Below, one piece after another: positions 7,641-16,248 of a stretch of DNA of 43,126 nucleotides (position 1 is the first letter of the stretch; every line of letters begins with the position of its first letter). This DNA is from an uncultured Bacilli bacterium (GTDB lineage Bacteria > Bacillota_I > Bacilli_A > RF39 > UBA660). A model generated the notes under the pieces. The model did not search any database. It saw only the letters and a program-made list of their open reading frames with translations, and had not been told where the DNA came from. The stretch covers positions 1-43,126 of the forward strand of contig CALVRT010000062.1 in NCBI GenBank assembly GCA_944358735.1. The letters run 5' to 3'. The translations under genes and the position numbers were made by a program.

Positions 7641-9944
7641 TTACTCTTTAAATTTAAACTTATTAACTAACTTGTCACAAACACCAAAATAGAAATTAAA
7701 CATCATAAAGGCAATCATTCCAAGAATCGCTAGTAAGATAAGTAAATTAGGCGTTAATATAACAAGTGAAAATAACGTTCTAAACCCAACAATAAATATT
7801 ACAAAAATTGTAATTAAGAAAACAAATAAAACTCTTCTTAAAAGATTAAAAGGAACAGATATCCGGTATAAAAGCATAAATCCTGTAAAGCCTGTTAAAA
7901 TAACAGCTAAAGTTGATACTTCCTCTGGAGATAATCTAATAATGCTAGGTAAAACACTTAATATAACAATATTGGAAACAATTGTTAAAGCGGTAGGCAG
8001 TGATTTCTTTAAAACATTAATAATAATTCTTCCATTAATCCGCTCATTATTTGGTTCAAGAGCCAAGATAAATGATGGAATTCCAATCGTTACTACACTA
8101 GTTAAGGTAAGCTGAATGGGAATAAAAGGATATTCTCTATCTAAAAATAAGAATATTAAAGCAAGAAGTGTTGCGTAAGTCGTTTTACAAAGAAATAATG
8201 ATGAAGAACGCTGCAAGTTATTAATACTTCGTCTTCCTTCGGCTACAACTTTTGGCATAGCTGAAAAATCAGAATCTAGTAATACAATTTGCGAAACATT
8301 ACGAGCTGCATCACTACCACTATTCATAGCCACACTACAATCAGCTTCTTTTAAAGCTAAAACATCATTAACCCCATCCCCCGTCATTGCAACGGTATGT
8401 CCTTTTGCTTTTAAGGCCATAATTAAAGCTTTTTTCTCACTAGGTTTAACTCTTCCAAAAACGTTATACTCATCAGCAATTTCTTCAATTGGTTTATTAT
8501 TTCTTGATAAATCAATGTATTTTACATTAGAAAGCCCAACCTTTTTAGCTACACCTGCCACCGTTTCTGGATTATCGCCAGATATTAATTTAATATCAAC
8601 GCCTTGCTCTTTAAAGTATTCAAGAGTCATACGGGCTTCTGGTCTTATTTCATCACTGATTAAGACAAGGCCAAGCGGTACAATATCATCTGGTAAAGTA
8701 TCCGTTAAAACTTTTTTTGATTTTGCTAACAAAACCACCCGGTTATCTTCAGTAAACTCATCTAAAAGTTTTTTTAATTTAGCTTTCGGACAAACTATTT
8801 CTGGAGCTCCCAAAATATAGCTCACTTCATTAAAAGAAATTCCCGACCATTTTCTTTGCGACGAAAAAGGAACTATTTTTTTTACCGCTTCCTTATTCTT
8901 TTTCGCATATTTCTCACTTATAGCTTCCATCGTTTGGTTATCACTAGCCATATGATAACTCATTAATCCTAAAGCCATTTCTATTTCCCCTTTAGAAACA
9001 TTTTCAAGTGGTAATACATCATTAACTTTCATTACCCCTTTAGTTAAAGTCCCCGTTTTGTCTAAACAAATAGTATCAACCCTAGCAAGCGTTTCAATAC
9101 AATAAAGTTCCTGCACCAAAACCCTTTGTTTAGCGAGTCGCATAACGCTAATAGCTAAAACAGTACTAATAAGTAAAACTAACCCTTCTGGTATCATACC
9201 AATTAATGAAGCAACAGTACTAACAACGGCATTTTTAAAGGTATGACCTGGTAAATTTAATTGATGCATAAACATTAATATTCCAAGGGGGATAATAAAA
9301 ATAGAAATACCTTTAATAATTTTTTTAATAAAATTCATAATTTCAGAATTAGCCTTTTTTATATATTTAGCTTCAGCCGATATTTTAGCGGCATAATTAT
9401 CAGCACCAACGTGAATAGTTTTACAGTAACACCAGCCACTAACAATATAACTACCAGATAATAATTCATCACCAGCGCATTTCGTTACTGATTCACTTTC
9501 GCCAGTAATTAATGATTCATTAACTAAAACTTCGCCGGATAAAATTTGACTATCCGTCGCGATTTGGCTACCGGCTTTTAACCGGCAAACATCACCTAAT
9601 ACAATATCATTAATACCAATTTCTTGTTCTTTACCGTCCCTAATAACGGTCACTTTAGCCACATTAAGTAACGATATTTTATCAACGATTATTTTACTTC
9701 TGATTTCTTGAATAGTACTAATTAACGTATTACAAATAACAACCCCTAAAAAAAGTAAATTTTTATATTCACCGACTAAAAAAATAGCTAGTCCAAGTCC
9801 AAGATTAAGAAAGTTAAATAAAGTTAAAAAATTGGTAGCAATTATAACCTTAATACTTTTAGTATTAACATCAGCTTTATAATTGACAAGACCTTTATTA
9901 GTTCGATTTAAAACTTCCTCGCTTGTTAAACCAGTTACTTTCAT
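7641..9944 (-). CDS. Cation-transporting P-type ATPase (CtpE-like)
   Basis: A 767-residue P-type ATPase that moves a cation across the membrane at the cost of ATP. Motifs seen: ITGES (actuator), MIPEGLVLL in the core helix, CLDKTGTLT (phosphorylated Asp), and MTGDGVNDVLALKEADCSVAM in the hinge. There are about ten membrane segments and no N-terminal metal-binding domain. The PEGL instead of the CPx motif argues against heavy-metal transport. The overall look matches the CtpE-type Ca2+ group, but substrate is an inference. It has its own promoter and no partner gene. Confidence 0.85.
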   Translation of the reverse strand: MKVTGLTSEEVLNRTNKGLVNYKADVNTKSIKVIIATNFLTLFNFLNLGLGLAIFLVGEYKNLLFLGVVICNTLISTIQEIRSKIIVDKISLLNVAKVTVIRDGKEQEIGINDIVLGDVCRLKAGSQIATDSQILSGEVLVNESLITGESESVTKCAGDELLSGSYIVSGWCYCKTIHVGADNYAAKISAEAKYIKKANSEIMNFIKKIIKGISIFIIPLGILMFMHQLNLPGHTFKNAVVSTVASLIGMIPEGLVLLISTVLAISVMRLAKQRVLVQELYCIETLARVDTICLDKTGTLTKGVMKVNDVLPLENVSKGEIEMALGLMSYHMASDNQTMEAISEKYAKKNKEAVKKIVPFSSQRKWSGISFNEVSYILGAPEIVCPKAKLKKLLDEFTEDNRVVLLAKSKKVLTDTLPDDIVPLGLVLISDEIRPEARMTLEYFKEQGVDIKLISGDNPETVAGVAKKVGLSNVKYIDLSRNNKPIEEIADEYNVFGRVKPSEKKALIMALKAKGHTVAMTGDGVNDVLALKEADCSVAMNSGSDAARNVSQIVLLDSDFSAMPKVVAEGRRSINNLQRSSSLFLCKTTYATLLALIFLFLDREYPFIPIQLTLTSVVTIGIPSFILALEPNNERINGRIIINVLKKSLPTALTIVSNIVILSVLPSIIRLSPEEVSTLAVILTGFTGFMLLYRISVPFNLLRRVLFVFLITIFVIFIVGFRTLFSLVILTPNLLILLAILGMIAFMMFNFYFGVCDKLVNKFKFKE

Positions 9945-9966
9945 ATAAAACCTTCTTTCATTAATT

Positions 9967-9995
9967 ATTGTAACATTAATGACTTTTTTTGTAAA
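9967..9995 (-). promoter_or_regulatory. Promoter of the CtpE-like ATPase gene
   Basis: TTTACA (9995-9990), 17-base spacer, TACAAT (9972-9967), about 20 bases upstream of the start codon, which carries a GAAGG SD. Confidence 0.6.
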
Positions 9996-10010
9996 TTACA
10001 TTTTCGTAAG

Positions 10011-10039
10011 AAAAAAGCTTTAGAATTTAGCCTAAAGCT
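10011..10039 (-). terminator. Terminator of the arsR-zip operon
   Basis: Stem AGCTTTAG/CTAAAGCT (10032-10039 with 10016-10023) followed by TTTTTTC on the minus strand. It overlaps the ZIP stop codon. Confidence 0.85.
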
Positions 10040-10809
10040 ACATCTAAAACCATCATTAAAACAAAGCCAAAGGCCACCCCAATTGTTCCAATATTAGAAT
10101 GTTTACCAGCCTGGGCTTCGGGGATAAGTTCTTCCGTTACTACATAAATCATTGCCCCAGCTGCAAACGCTAATAAATAAGGTAAAATAGGAACAACTAA
10201 ACTAGTCAGCATTATAGTTATAACCGCGGCTACGGGTTCAACAATACCGGATAAAGTACCATAAGCAAATGATTTTGATTTACTTGCTCCCGCACTCCTA
10301 AGTGGCATAGAAATAATCGCCCCTTCAGGAAAGTTTTGAATCGCAATACCAATTGTTAAAGCTAAAGCCGCCGCCACACTGATTTCTGTATTTCCGGTCA
10401 GTAACCCAGCAAACACTGTTCCAACAGCCATCCCTTCAGGAATATTATGGAGGGTTACAGCGAGTGTTAACATTGTCGTCTTTTTCAAGCTTTTTTTCGG
10501 ACCTTCCGGTTCTTCGCTATTAAGATGAAGATGTGGGATAATGTTATCAAGTAGAAGTAAAAAACCAATACCAAGCAAAAAGCCAACAGCCGCGGGTAAC
10601 CATTTTATCGCACTAGTTGTCATATCAAGTGCGGGAATTAATAATGACCAGACTGAAGCGGCAATCATTACGCCAGAAGCAAAACCTAACAATAATTTTT
10701 GAACTTTATGGTTAATTTCTTTTTTCAAGAAAAAACTCATAGATGCCCCTAAAGTAGTCCCAACAAAAGGTATTAACAAACCAATTATAACTGCATTAAT
10801 GTTTTCCAT
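10027..10809 (-). CDS. ZIP-family metal transporter
   Basis: A 260-residue membrane protein with eight predicted helices and the ZIP signatures HNIPEGMAVG (helix 4) and QNFPEGAI (helix 5) that form the metal site. A short His-rich loop (IIPHLHLN) precedes them. ZIP proteins usually carry Zn2+ or other divalent metals into the cytoplasm. The start overlaps the end of the arsR-like gene by 14 bases, so the regulator and transporter are translated together. Confidence 0.92.
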   Translation of the reverse strand: MENINAVIIGLLIPFVGTTLGASMSFFLKKEINHKVQKLLLGFASGVMIAASVWSLLIPALDMTTSAIKWLPAAVGFLLGIGFLLLLDNIIPHLHLNSEEPEGPKKSLKKTTMLTLAVTLHNIPEGMAVGTVFAGLLTGNTEISVAAALALTIGIAIQNFPEGAIISMPLRSAGASKSKSFAYGTLSGIVEPVAAVITIMLTSLVVPILPYLLAFAAGAMIYVVTEELIPEAQAGKHSNIGTIGVAFGFVLMMVLDVALG

Positions 10810-11110
10810 TTTTCTCTCCTTCTATAAGTTCTTTTATATGTTCTGTTCCATATTTTAAAATAATGGCAATATGTTCATCGCTAATTTGATAATTAACATT
10901 TCTTGAAGTTTTATTTGTTTTTACCACATTTAAGGTGCGCAGGGTTGAAAGCTGATGAGAAACGGCTGACTGGCTAATACCAATAGCTTCAGCTATTTCT
11001 TTAACACATTTCTCCCCTTCTAGCAATTGCTTTAATATTTTTAATCTCGTTGGGTCACCAAATAATTTAAAAAATTCACTTAAACTAATTAAAAATTTAT
11101 CATTATGCAT
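10796..11110 (-). CDS. ArsR/SmtB-family metal-sensing repressor
   Basis: A 104-residue winged-helix repressor. The recognition region is IAEAIGISQSAVSHQLSTLR. Near the C-terminus it carries the zinc alpha-5 site: Asp-x-His, ten residues, His, two residues, Glu (starting at SDEH and ending HIKE), the pattern of CzrA/SmtB-type Zn(II) sensors. There is no Cys-based arsenic or cadmium site. It precedes and overlaps the ZIP gene, and a dyad operator covers its own promoter. In the family, metal binding releases DNA and switches the operon on. Confidence 0.9.
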   Translation of the reverse strand: MHNDKFLISLSEFFKLFGDPTRLKILKQLLEGEKCVKEIAEAIGISQSAVSHQLSTLRTLNVVKTNKTSRNVNYQISDEHIAIILKYGTEHIKELIEGEKNGKH

Positions 11111-11121
11111 ATTTTTTCTCC

Positions 11122-11145
11122 TTATATGAATATTTGTTCATATAA
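11122..11145. promoter_or_regulatory. ArsR-type operator
   Basis: Inverted repeat TTATATGAA - 6 bases - TTCATATAA, matching the imperfect ATATGAA(C/T)A dyads bound by SmtB/CzrA-type repressors. It lies between the -10 box and the start codon of the arsR-like gene, as expected for autoregulation. Confidence 0.85.
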
Positions 11146-11146
11146 T

Positions 11147-11175
11147 AGTGTATGCTAAAAAAGGAGATATGTCAA
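11147..11175 (-). promoter_or_regulatory. Promoter of the arsR-zip operon
   Basis: Perfect TTGACA (11175-11170), 17-base spacer, TACACT (11152-11147), directly abutting the operator dyad. Confidence 0.7.
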
Positions 11176-11202
11176 TTTAATTTGATTTTTTTTCGTTTAT
11201 TG

Positions 11203-11231
11203 TTGATTTTTTAACGTAAATAATAGATAAT
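11203..11231 (+). promoter_or_regulatory. Candidate gltX promoter
   Basis: TTGATT (11203-11208), 17 bases, GATAAT (11226-11231), ending about 20 bases before the gltX start. Confidence 0.45.
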
Positions 11232-11251
11232 AAAAAAAGGAGGAATTTTAT

Positions 11252-12901
11252 ATGACAAGAGAAGAATATGCTAATATACTTTTGCCCGGTGTTAAACATA
11301 CGTGGCAAGAATATGAAGAAATGTATCCGGAAAGAAATTTAAAGGAAGGAGCTATTGTTAGTAGATATGCTCCAAGCCCAACTGGTTTTGTCCATATAGG
11401 CGCGCTTTTAACTACTTTTATAAACTATAAAATGGCAAGGCAAACTGATGGTGTATTTTATTTGCGGGTTGAAGATACGGACCAAAAAAGAAGTATCGAT
11501 GATGGCATTAATAGAATTATCGAAGACCTAGCTAAATTCGATATCAAGTTTGATGAAGGAGTTACTAAAGCTGGCGATAAAGGAAGTTATGGCCCTTATA
11601 CCCAAAGTGAGAGAAAAGATATTTACTGGGCTTTTGCTAAAAAATTAATTGCCGAAGATAAAGCCTACCCTTGTTTCTGCACTGAAGAGGAAAATAAAAA
11701 TGACAGAGCTGTTCAAGAGAAAAATGGTGAACGTCTTGGATATTACGGTAAGTGGGCCAAATGCCGAAATTTAAGTATGGAAGAAGTTTTAGAAAAAATT
11801 AATAATGGTGAAAAGTATATTATTCGTTTAAAATCTAATGGTGATTTTAACAAAAAGTTTACTTTTAAAGACTGTATTAAAGGTAAAGTAGAATTTCCTG
11901 AAAGTGATGAGGACATTGTTATTATTAAATCAGATGGCCTTCCTACTTATCATTTTGCCCACGCCGTTGATGACCATTTAATGCGTACTACCCACGTTAT
12001 TCGTGGTGAGGAGTGGTTTTCTAGTATTCCTAAACATACGCAGTTATTTGTGATGCTTGGTTTTAAGGTTCCAAAATATGCTCACATTTCTCCTTTAATG
12101 ATTGAAGATAACGGGACAAGAAGAAAAATCAGTAAAAGAAAAGACCCTGAAGCTGCTATTAGTTATTATCACGAAAAAGGTATTCCTAATAAAGCGATTA
12201 TGCTTTATTTAGAAACCGTTGCCAATTCAAACTTTGAAATGTGGATGGAACAAAACAAGGATAAAAGCACTGATGAATTTATTTTAGACTTTAAGAAAAT
12301 GAGTACTGGTGGAACGATGTTTGATTATGATAAATTAATCAATATTTCTAAAAATTATATCAGCCGGTTAAGGGCGAGTGAAATTTATGATTTAGCTTTA
12401 GAACACGCCAAAACTTATAATGAGAAGTTTGCTAAAATATTAGAAAAATACAAAGACTACAGCACTAAAGTTTTTAATATTGAAAGAGAACAAAAGAAAC
12501 CTCGTAAAGATATTGCCTACTTTAGCGATACTGAAAATCAAACTTGGTATATGTATGAAGAACTATTTACCCCTACTTCTTATGAGTGGCAAAATATAAA
12601 TGATAAAAAAGAAATAGAATTAATATTAAATACTTATGTTAATGACTACTATAATATTAACGATGACAAACAAACTTGGTTTGATAAAATGAAGAAAATG
12701 AGTGAGAGTTTAGGATACGCGGGTGATATGAAAGCTTACAAAGCAAATCCTGATAATTACAAAGGTAATATTGCTGATGTAAGTATGGTTATTAGAGTGG
12801 CTTTAACAAGTAAGTCTATGACTCCTGATTTATATGAAATAATGAAACTACTTGGAACTGAAAATATTCAAAAAAGAATAAAAAAGGCTTTACAAGCATA
12901 A
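11252..12901 (+). CDS. gltX: Glutamyl-tRNA synthetase
   Basis: A 549-residue class I aminoacyl-tRNA synthetase charging tRNA with glutamate. The Rossmann core shows SRYAPSPTGFVHIGA (HIGH-type motif written HIGA), LRVEDTDQKR and KISKR (KMSKS-type). It is longer than the usual 470-500 residues: about 33 extra residues precede the SRYAPSPTG motif, and a long helical region sits at the C-terminus where the anticodon-binding cage belongs. SD AAAGGAGGAATT precedes the ATG. GlnRS is less likely, given the overall GltX-type N-terminus. It is followed by tRNA-Gly with its own promoter. Confidence 0.9.
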   Translation: MTREEYANILLPGVKHTWQEYEEMYPERNLKEGAIVSRYAPSPTGFVHIGALLTTFINYKMARQTDGVFYLRVEDTDQKRSIDDGINRIIEDLAKFDIKFDEGVTKAGDKGSYGPYTQSERKDIYWAFAKKLIAEDKAYPCFCTEEENKNDRAVQEKNGERLGYYGKWAKCRNLSMEEVLEKINNGEKYIIRLKSNGDFNKKFTFKDCIKGKVEFPESDEDIVIIKSDGLPTYHFAHAVDDHLMRTTHVIRGEEWFSSIPKHTQLFVMLGFKVPKYAHISPLMIEDNGTRRKISKRKDPEAAISYYHEKGIPNKAIMLYLETVANSNFEMWMEQNKDKSTDEFILDFKKMSTGGTMFDYDKLINISKNYISRLRASEIYDLALEHAKTYNEKFAKILEKYKDYSTKVFNIEREQKKPRKDIAYFSDTENQTWYMYEELFTPTSYEWQNINDKKEIELILNTYVNDYYNINDDKQTWFDKMKKMSESLGYAGDMKAYKANPDNYKGNIADVSMVIRVALTSKSMTPDLYEIMKLLGTENIQKRIKKALQA

Positions 12902-12917
12902 AAATTTATTATATAAT
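12889..12917 (+). promoter_or_regulatory. Promoter of tRNA-Gly
   Basis: TTTACA (12889-12894, inside the last gltX codons), exactly 17 bases, then perfect TATAAT (12912-12917), 24 bases before the tRNA. Confidence 0.8.
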
Positions 12918-12941
12918 GAAAAAGAACTTTTAGTTCTTTAT

Positions 12942-13016
12942 GCAGGTGTAGTACAACGGTTAGTATATGGCCTTGCCAAGGCTAAGATGCCGGTTCGATT
13001 CCGGTCACTTGCTCCA
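12942..13016 (+). tRNA. tRNA-Gly (anticodon GCC), CCA encoded
   Basis: The cloverleaf can be folded by eye. Acceptor stem GCAGGTG/CACTTGC has one G-U pair. The anticodon stem TGGCC/GGCTA encloses loop TTGCCAA with anticodon GCC. The T arm is CCGGTTCGATTCCGG, and CCA is encoded at 13014-13016. The 3' side abuts the accessory region, a common place for island insertion. Confidence 0.95.
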
Positions 13017-13028
13017 TTATGAAATTAA

Positions 13029-13052
13029 CCCTTGAAAAATCAAGGGTTTTTG
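13029..13052 (+). terminator. Terminator after tRNA-Gly
   Basis: CCCTTGA (13029-13035), 4-nt loop, TCAAGGG (13040-13046), then TTTTTG. Nearly the same hairpin follows tRNA-Cys at 42726. Confidence 0.9.
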
Positions 13053-13067
13053 TATACTAAAATGTAA

Positions 13068-13089
13068 TTAGGTACATATTAGGTACATA
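13068..13089. repeat. Two adjacent 11-bp direct repeats at the island edge
   Basis: TTAGGTACATA occurs twice back to back (13068-13078, 13079-13089), followed by the related TCAGGTG and TTAGGTG. It lies 16 bases after the tRNA-Gly terminator tract, where integrase arm-binding sites often sit, but no integrase gene is present in the window, so the role is a guess. Confidence 0.5.
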
Positions 13090-13126
13090 TCAGGTGTTAG
13101 GTGCAATTTCACCTCTTAATTACCTC

Positions 13127-13923
13127 TTATTTCAAATATTTTATATCAGTTTTATTAAGTATTTGCATTTGCGAAATGGCAATTTTATTTAGTCTCTCAA
13201 GCCTTTCTGATTGCTTTAATCCATCATTAATAAAAACAGAATTTAAATTTTCTAAATTTGCTAAACAAATTAACTCATTAATAGTAGCATAATCTCTTAT
13301 ATTTCCATCTTTATTTATATTTTTTGATCTCCATTCTTTTGCTGTCATACCAAATAAAGCCATATTTAAGACATCTGCTTCTGCTGCATATATACGATTT
13401 ATTTGTTCTTTAGTTAATTTTATAGGTATTAAATTTTGTTTAATGGCATCAGTATGTATTCTATAATTTATTTTAGACAGTTCTCTTTTTGCATTCCAAC
13501 CTAATTGTTTTTGCTCCTCTGGTTTTAATCTTTCAAATTCTTTGATTAAAAGTAATTTAAATTTTGGGCTAATCCACATTCCAAATTCAAAAGCGATATC
13601 TTTATGAGCATAAGTTCCACCATATCTTCCTGCTTTTGATATTAAACCAATAGCATTTGTCTTTTTTACCCATTCTTTAACACTAATTTTATAACTATTT
13701 AATCCTGTTTGACTTTTAATTATGGCGAATTCGCCATAATTAAAATTAGGGTTATGTATTTCTTCCCATATTCCTAAAAATTCAATAGTATTTCTATTTC
13801 TGAGCCAATCAGATACAAAGAAATCACCATCTTTAGATTTAAGCATATCTGTAATTGATATATAATCTTCATCATTTATCTTAAAATACGAATTTTTTGA
13901 TCTAATACTGTTAGTTCGGCCAT
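13127..13923 (-). pseudogene. KilA-N domain protein, frameshifted near its start
   Basis: The main frame (13846 down to 13127, 239 codons) encodes a KilA-N DNA-binding domain (DWLRNRNTIEFLGIWE, GLNSYKISVKEWVKKTNAIG, GGTYAHKDIAFEFGMWISP) plus a helical C-terminal part. KilA-N proteins occur in phages and mobile islands. The conserved N-terminus is in a different frame: ATG at 13923, behind a perfect GGAGATATA SD, reads MAELTVLDQKIRI and then stops. Adding one base to the four-base run at 13883-13886 restores MAELTVLDQKIRIFKINDED joined to the main frame. So a one-base deletion separates the start from the body. The ATG at 13846 has no SD, so the body is probably not translated unless the lesion is a sequencing error. 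Confidence 0.85.
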
Positions 13924-13992
13924 TATATCTCCTTTATCAATAATTAATATATTTTATTTTTCCTTATTTTTTATAAGGTAAATATCTTTAAC

Positions 13993-14130
13993 TTATAAGT
14001 CATCTTTAACAAACAATCTTAGAATATTACATGCTTCAGCTTCATCATGTTCTACTTTTAGTATAGAAATTTCTTCTTTTAGTTTTTCACATTTGAAGAA
14101 TGCAAGTTTACCAATGGCATGATTCCATTT
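13993..14130 (-). pseudogene. Gene remnant, no start codon
   Basis: A 45-codon stretch between two in-frame stops reads as convincing protein (GKLAFFKCEKLKEEISILK, then EAEACNILRLFVKDDL and a stop) but has no usable start or SD. It appears to be the C-terminal scrap of a helical protein. Family not recognised. It supports the view that the island is decaying. Confidence 0.4.
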
Positions 14131-14211
14131 TCAGAAATTTAAACTAAAATTAGGATTATTATACTATAAAATTTAAAAAATATCCATATTATTATTAAAA
14201 TTAATAACAAA

Positions 14212-14243
14212 AAAACTAGCAAATAATACTATCCGCTAGTTTT
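14212..14243 (-). terminator. Terminator of the DUF7666-like/P-loop gene
   Basis: AAAACTAGC/GCTAGTTTT (14235-14243 with 14212-14220), then a T run on the minus strand. It overlaps the gene's stop codon. Confidence 0.8.
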
Positions 14244-15341
14244 AATATTATCAATTTTTTCTAAAAAGCAATTTAAACCTGTATACCAATTAAACATGCC
14301 TAACTTTTTACTAGCATATATCTGATATTCTTCATTTGTATAATTTTTATTATTAGTTTTCCACCTGTTTAATACCCTATCATAACAAGTTTCAACACTT
14401 GTTCTCATTACAATTATTTTCCCTTTTAAAATAGAATAATCTTTTATATTTCGGTACTGCGCCGAATCAATAACGATAATTTTATTAGTGGTTTTAAAAT
14501 ATTCTAATATTTTTATATAAAATTCATCAAAATTAGTAAATAAATAATCTTTAGGTTTATCATTAAATATATTTCTTAACTCCACACTCTCTTTATTATC
14601 AGATAATCCATTACTAAATACAATATCAGTATCAATTACTACATAATTATCATCATTTAAATATTTATTACTAAAATATGACTTACCACTACCAGATTCT
14701 CCAGTTAAATTTATTACTTTATCACCAGTAATATCTCTTATGTAAGGCTCTTTATCTATAAATCTACTTATTAACAAATCAGATTTAATTTCATTTAAAT
14801 ACTGCATAACTTCATCATATACTTCCGTACCATTTTTAACAGCATCACTACTTTTATATGAAGTAACAAAATCATTTATTTCACTTAAAACAATATCTAT
14901 ATTATCCCTATTCACTTTATCTTTAATAATTTTTATGCATGTATTCCTATAACCCATAATTGCGCAACCAATTAAAGCTTTATAATAAGATTTTTCTGGT
15001 AAATTAGATTTTAAATATAAATTCATAGCAATATCATCAGTTACAGTTCTTGGATTATGAAGTATTATTTTATTACTTCTAAATACTCCATCAGGAGTAG
15101 ATTCACTAGAACAGTTAACAACTTCTGCATCTTTTGGAATTTCTACATCATATAAGGTATCACCACGAATTAGCCATCTTAATATTTTATCTTCTGTACT
15201 AAAGTTAAATCCGCCCATATCCCTAGGATTTATTGCCTTAGGATTCCACTTATCAGCAACATTAATTTCATCTACTTTATAATGTACATCACTATTAGCG
15301 CCTGAAGTAGTATCAAACATTACTTTAACATATTTACTCAT
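14229..15341 (-). CDS. DUF7666-like domain fused to a P-loop nucleotide kinase-like domain
   Basis: 370 residues in two parts. Residues 1-165 look like the DUF7666-type domain seen in phage and island proteins of Firmicutes (DMGGFNFSTEDKILRWL, then GDTLYDVEIPKDAEV and PDGVFRSNKIILHNP); its function is not known to me. Residues about 205-365 form a compact P-loop domain with Walker A GESGSGKS (214-221), a possible Walker B in KIIVIDSA, and an Arg-rich lid (CYDRVLNRWKTNN). This resembles small nucleotide or polynucleotide kinases. No signal peptide. SD AAAGGATAA precedes the ATG. It has a single-gene terminator and sits in the accessory island. Domain name is from memory; the kinase role is inferred. 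Confidence 0.65.
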   Translation of the reverse strand: MSKYVKVMFDTTSGANSDVHYKVDEINVADKWNPKAINPRDMGGFNFSTEDKILRWLIRGDTLYDVEIPKDAEVVNCSSESTPDGVFRSNKIILHNPRTVTDDIAMNLYLKSNLPEKSYYKALIGCAIMGYRNTCIKIIKDKVNRDNIDIVLSEINDFVTSYKSSDAVKNGTEVYDEVMQYLNEIKSDLLISRFIDKEPYIRDITGDKVINLTGESGSGKSYFSNKYLNDDNYVVIDTDIVFSNGLSDNKESVELRNIFNDKPKDYLFTNFDEFYIKILEYFKTTNKIIVIDSAQYRNIKDYSILKGKIIVMRTSVETCYDRVLNRWKTNNKNYTNEEYQIYASKKLGMFNWYTGLNCFLEKIDNIKTSG

Positions 15342-15702
15342 ATTTTTATCCTTTCAAAATTATATTTATTTCATACAATTAACCATTACCAAAATTAATA
15401 GTTTTTAGTGTTTACACAATAACAAATCGCTATTACTATATCTTGATTATATATTTTAGATTTCCATGCGTCAAGACTTATGTCGGAAATTCCGACCGAA
15501 GTTCATTCCTTAAGTTCACTATCATTTAATATGTTATCTATTTAACCTTTTTTCTTTATAAAAGTTTAACAATTTAATATAATAAGACCAACTAAATTGT
15601 GTCACCACTAGTGTCGCAATTAAAAAATTTACTTTCCTTCAAAAAATATTGCCATTAAATATCAAATATGAGACAATTAATTTATATCAAGGAGGATAAG
15701 GC
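15342..15702. other. Intergenic region with a 15-bp dyad
   Basis: 361 bases between divergent genes. Besides AT-rich promoter-like sequence it holds the dyad GTCGGAA-A-TTCCGAC (15482-15496, 7-bp arms, 1-base centre), which stands out in G+C from its surroundings and could be a regulator site. I see no RNA gene or reading frame here. Confidence 0.4.
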
Positions 15703-16233
15703 ATGGAAAATTATATTTGTAAAATAGCCACTTTAGAAGAAATTATCAAAAAATGCGACTATGAAATTAAAAGCCATCCAGGAAATGAAATGTGGAATGT
15801 TTTTAAAAAGCGAGCTATCGAAAAATTTAAAGAAAGAACTGCTATCACTTATATAGGAATATTAAATGACAAAATTATATGTGAAGCAACAGCTTATATA
15901 AATATCAAGGCATTTGAAGGTGATATTAGTAATCCGGATGGCTTATTATCTGAAGAAATGGTTTATTTATCTGGTTTTAGAACAAACAAAGAATACGAGG
16001 GTAATGGATATTTTTCAAAGTTATTTAAATTTATGGAAAAAGATTTAAAAGAAAAAGGTTATAACAAAATGTGTTTAGGTGTAGAACCAAATGAAATCAG
16101 AAATATACAAATATATTTTAAATTTGGATTTACGAACTATATAAAAACAACTATTGAACGTTTACCCGCCAAAAATAAAGAATCAAACCCTGAAGAAGTA
16201 ATAATAAATTTTTATTACAAAAATATAGATTGA
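15703..16233 (+). CDS. GNAT-family N-acetyltransferase
   Basis: A 176-residue acetyltransferase-type protein. Family features are the beta4/acetyl-CoA loop region EMVYLSGFRTNKEYEGNGYF (Q/R-x-x-G-x-G/A-type pyrophosphate loop written EGNGYF) and the following helix, then MCLGVEPNEIRNIQIYFKFG, the usual 'N..A...Y.k.GF' end motif. Such enzymes acetylate amines on small molecules, peptides or proteins; the substrate cannot be read. SD AAGGAGGAT lies 6-7 bases before the ATG. It is a single gene with its own terminator. Confidence 0.85.
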   Translation: MENYICKIATLEEIIKKCDYEIKSHPGNEMWNVFKKRAIEKFKERTAITYIGILNDKIICEATAYINIKAFEGDISNPDGLLSEEMVYLSGFRTNKEYEGNGYFSKLFKFMEKDLKEKGYNKMCLGVEPNEIRNIQIYFKFGFTNYIKTTIERLPAKNKESNPEEVIINFYYKNID

Positions 16234-16248
16234 TTTCTTTTCTTAAAA

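Noticed and set aside
8515..8820. Plus-strand open frame opposite the CtpE-like ATPase
   Set aside because: It is the antisense shadow of strongly conserved ATPase sequence, with no SD; the same applies to the frames at 5443-5643, 32209-32421 and 33454-33675.
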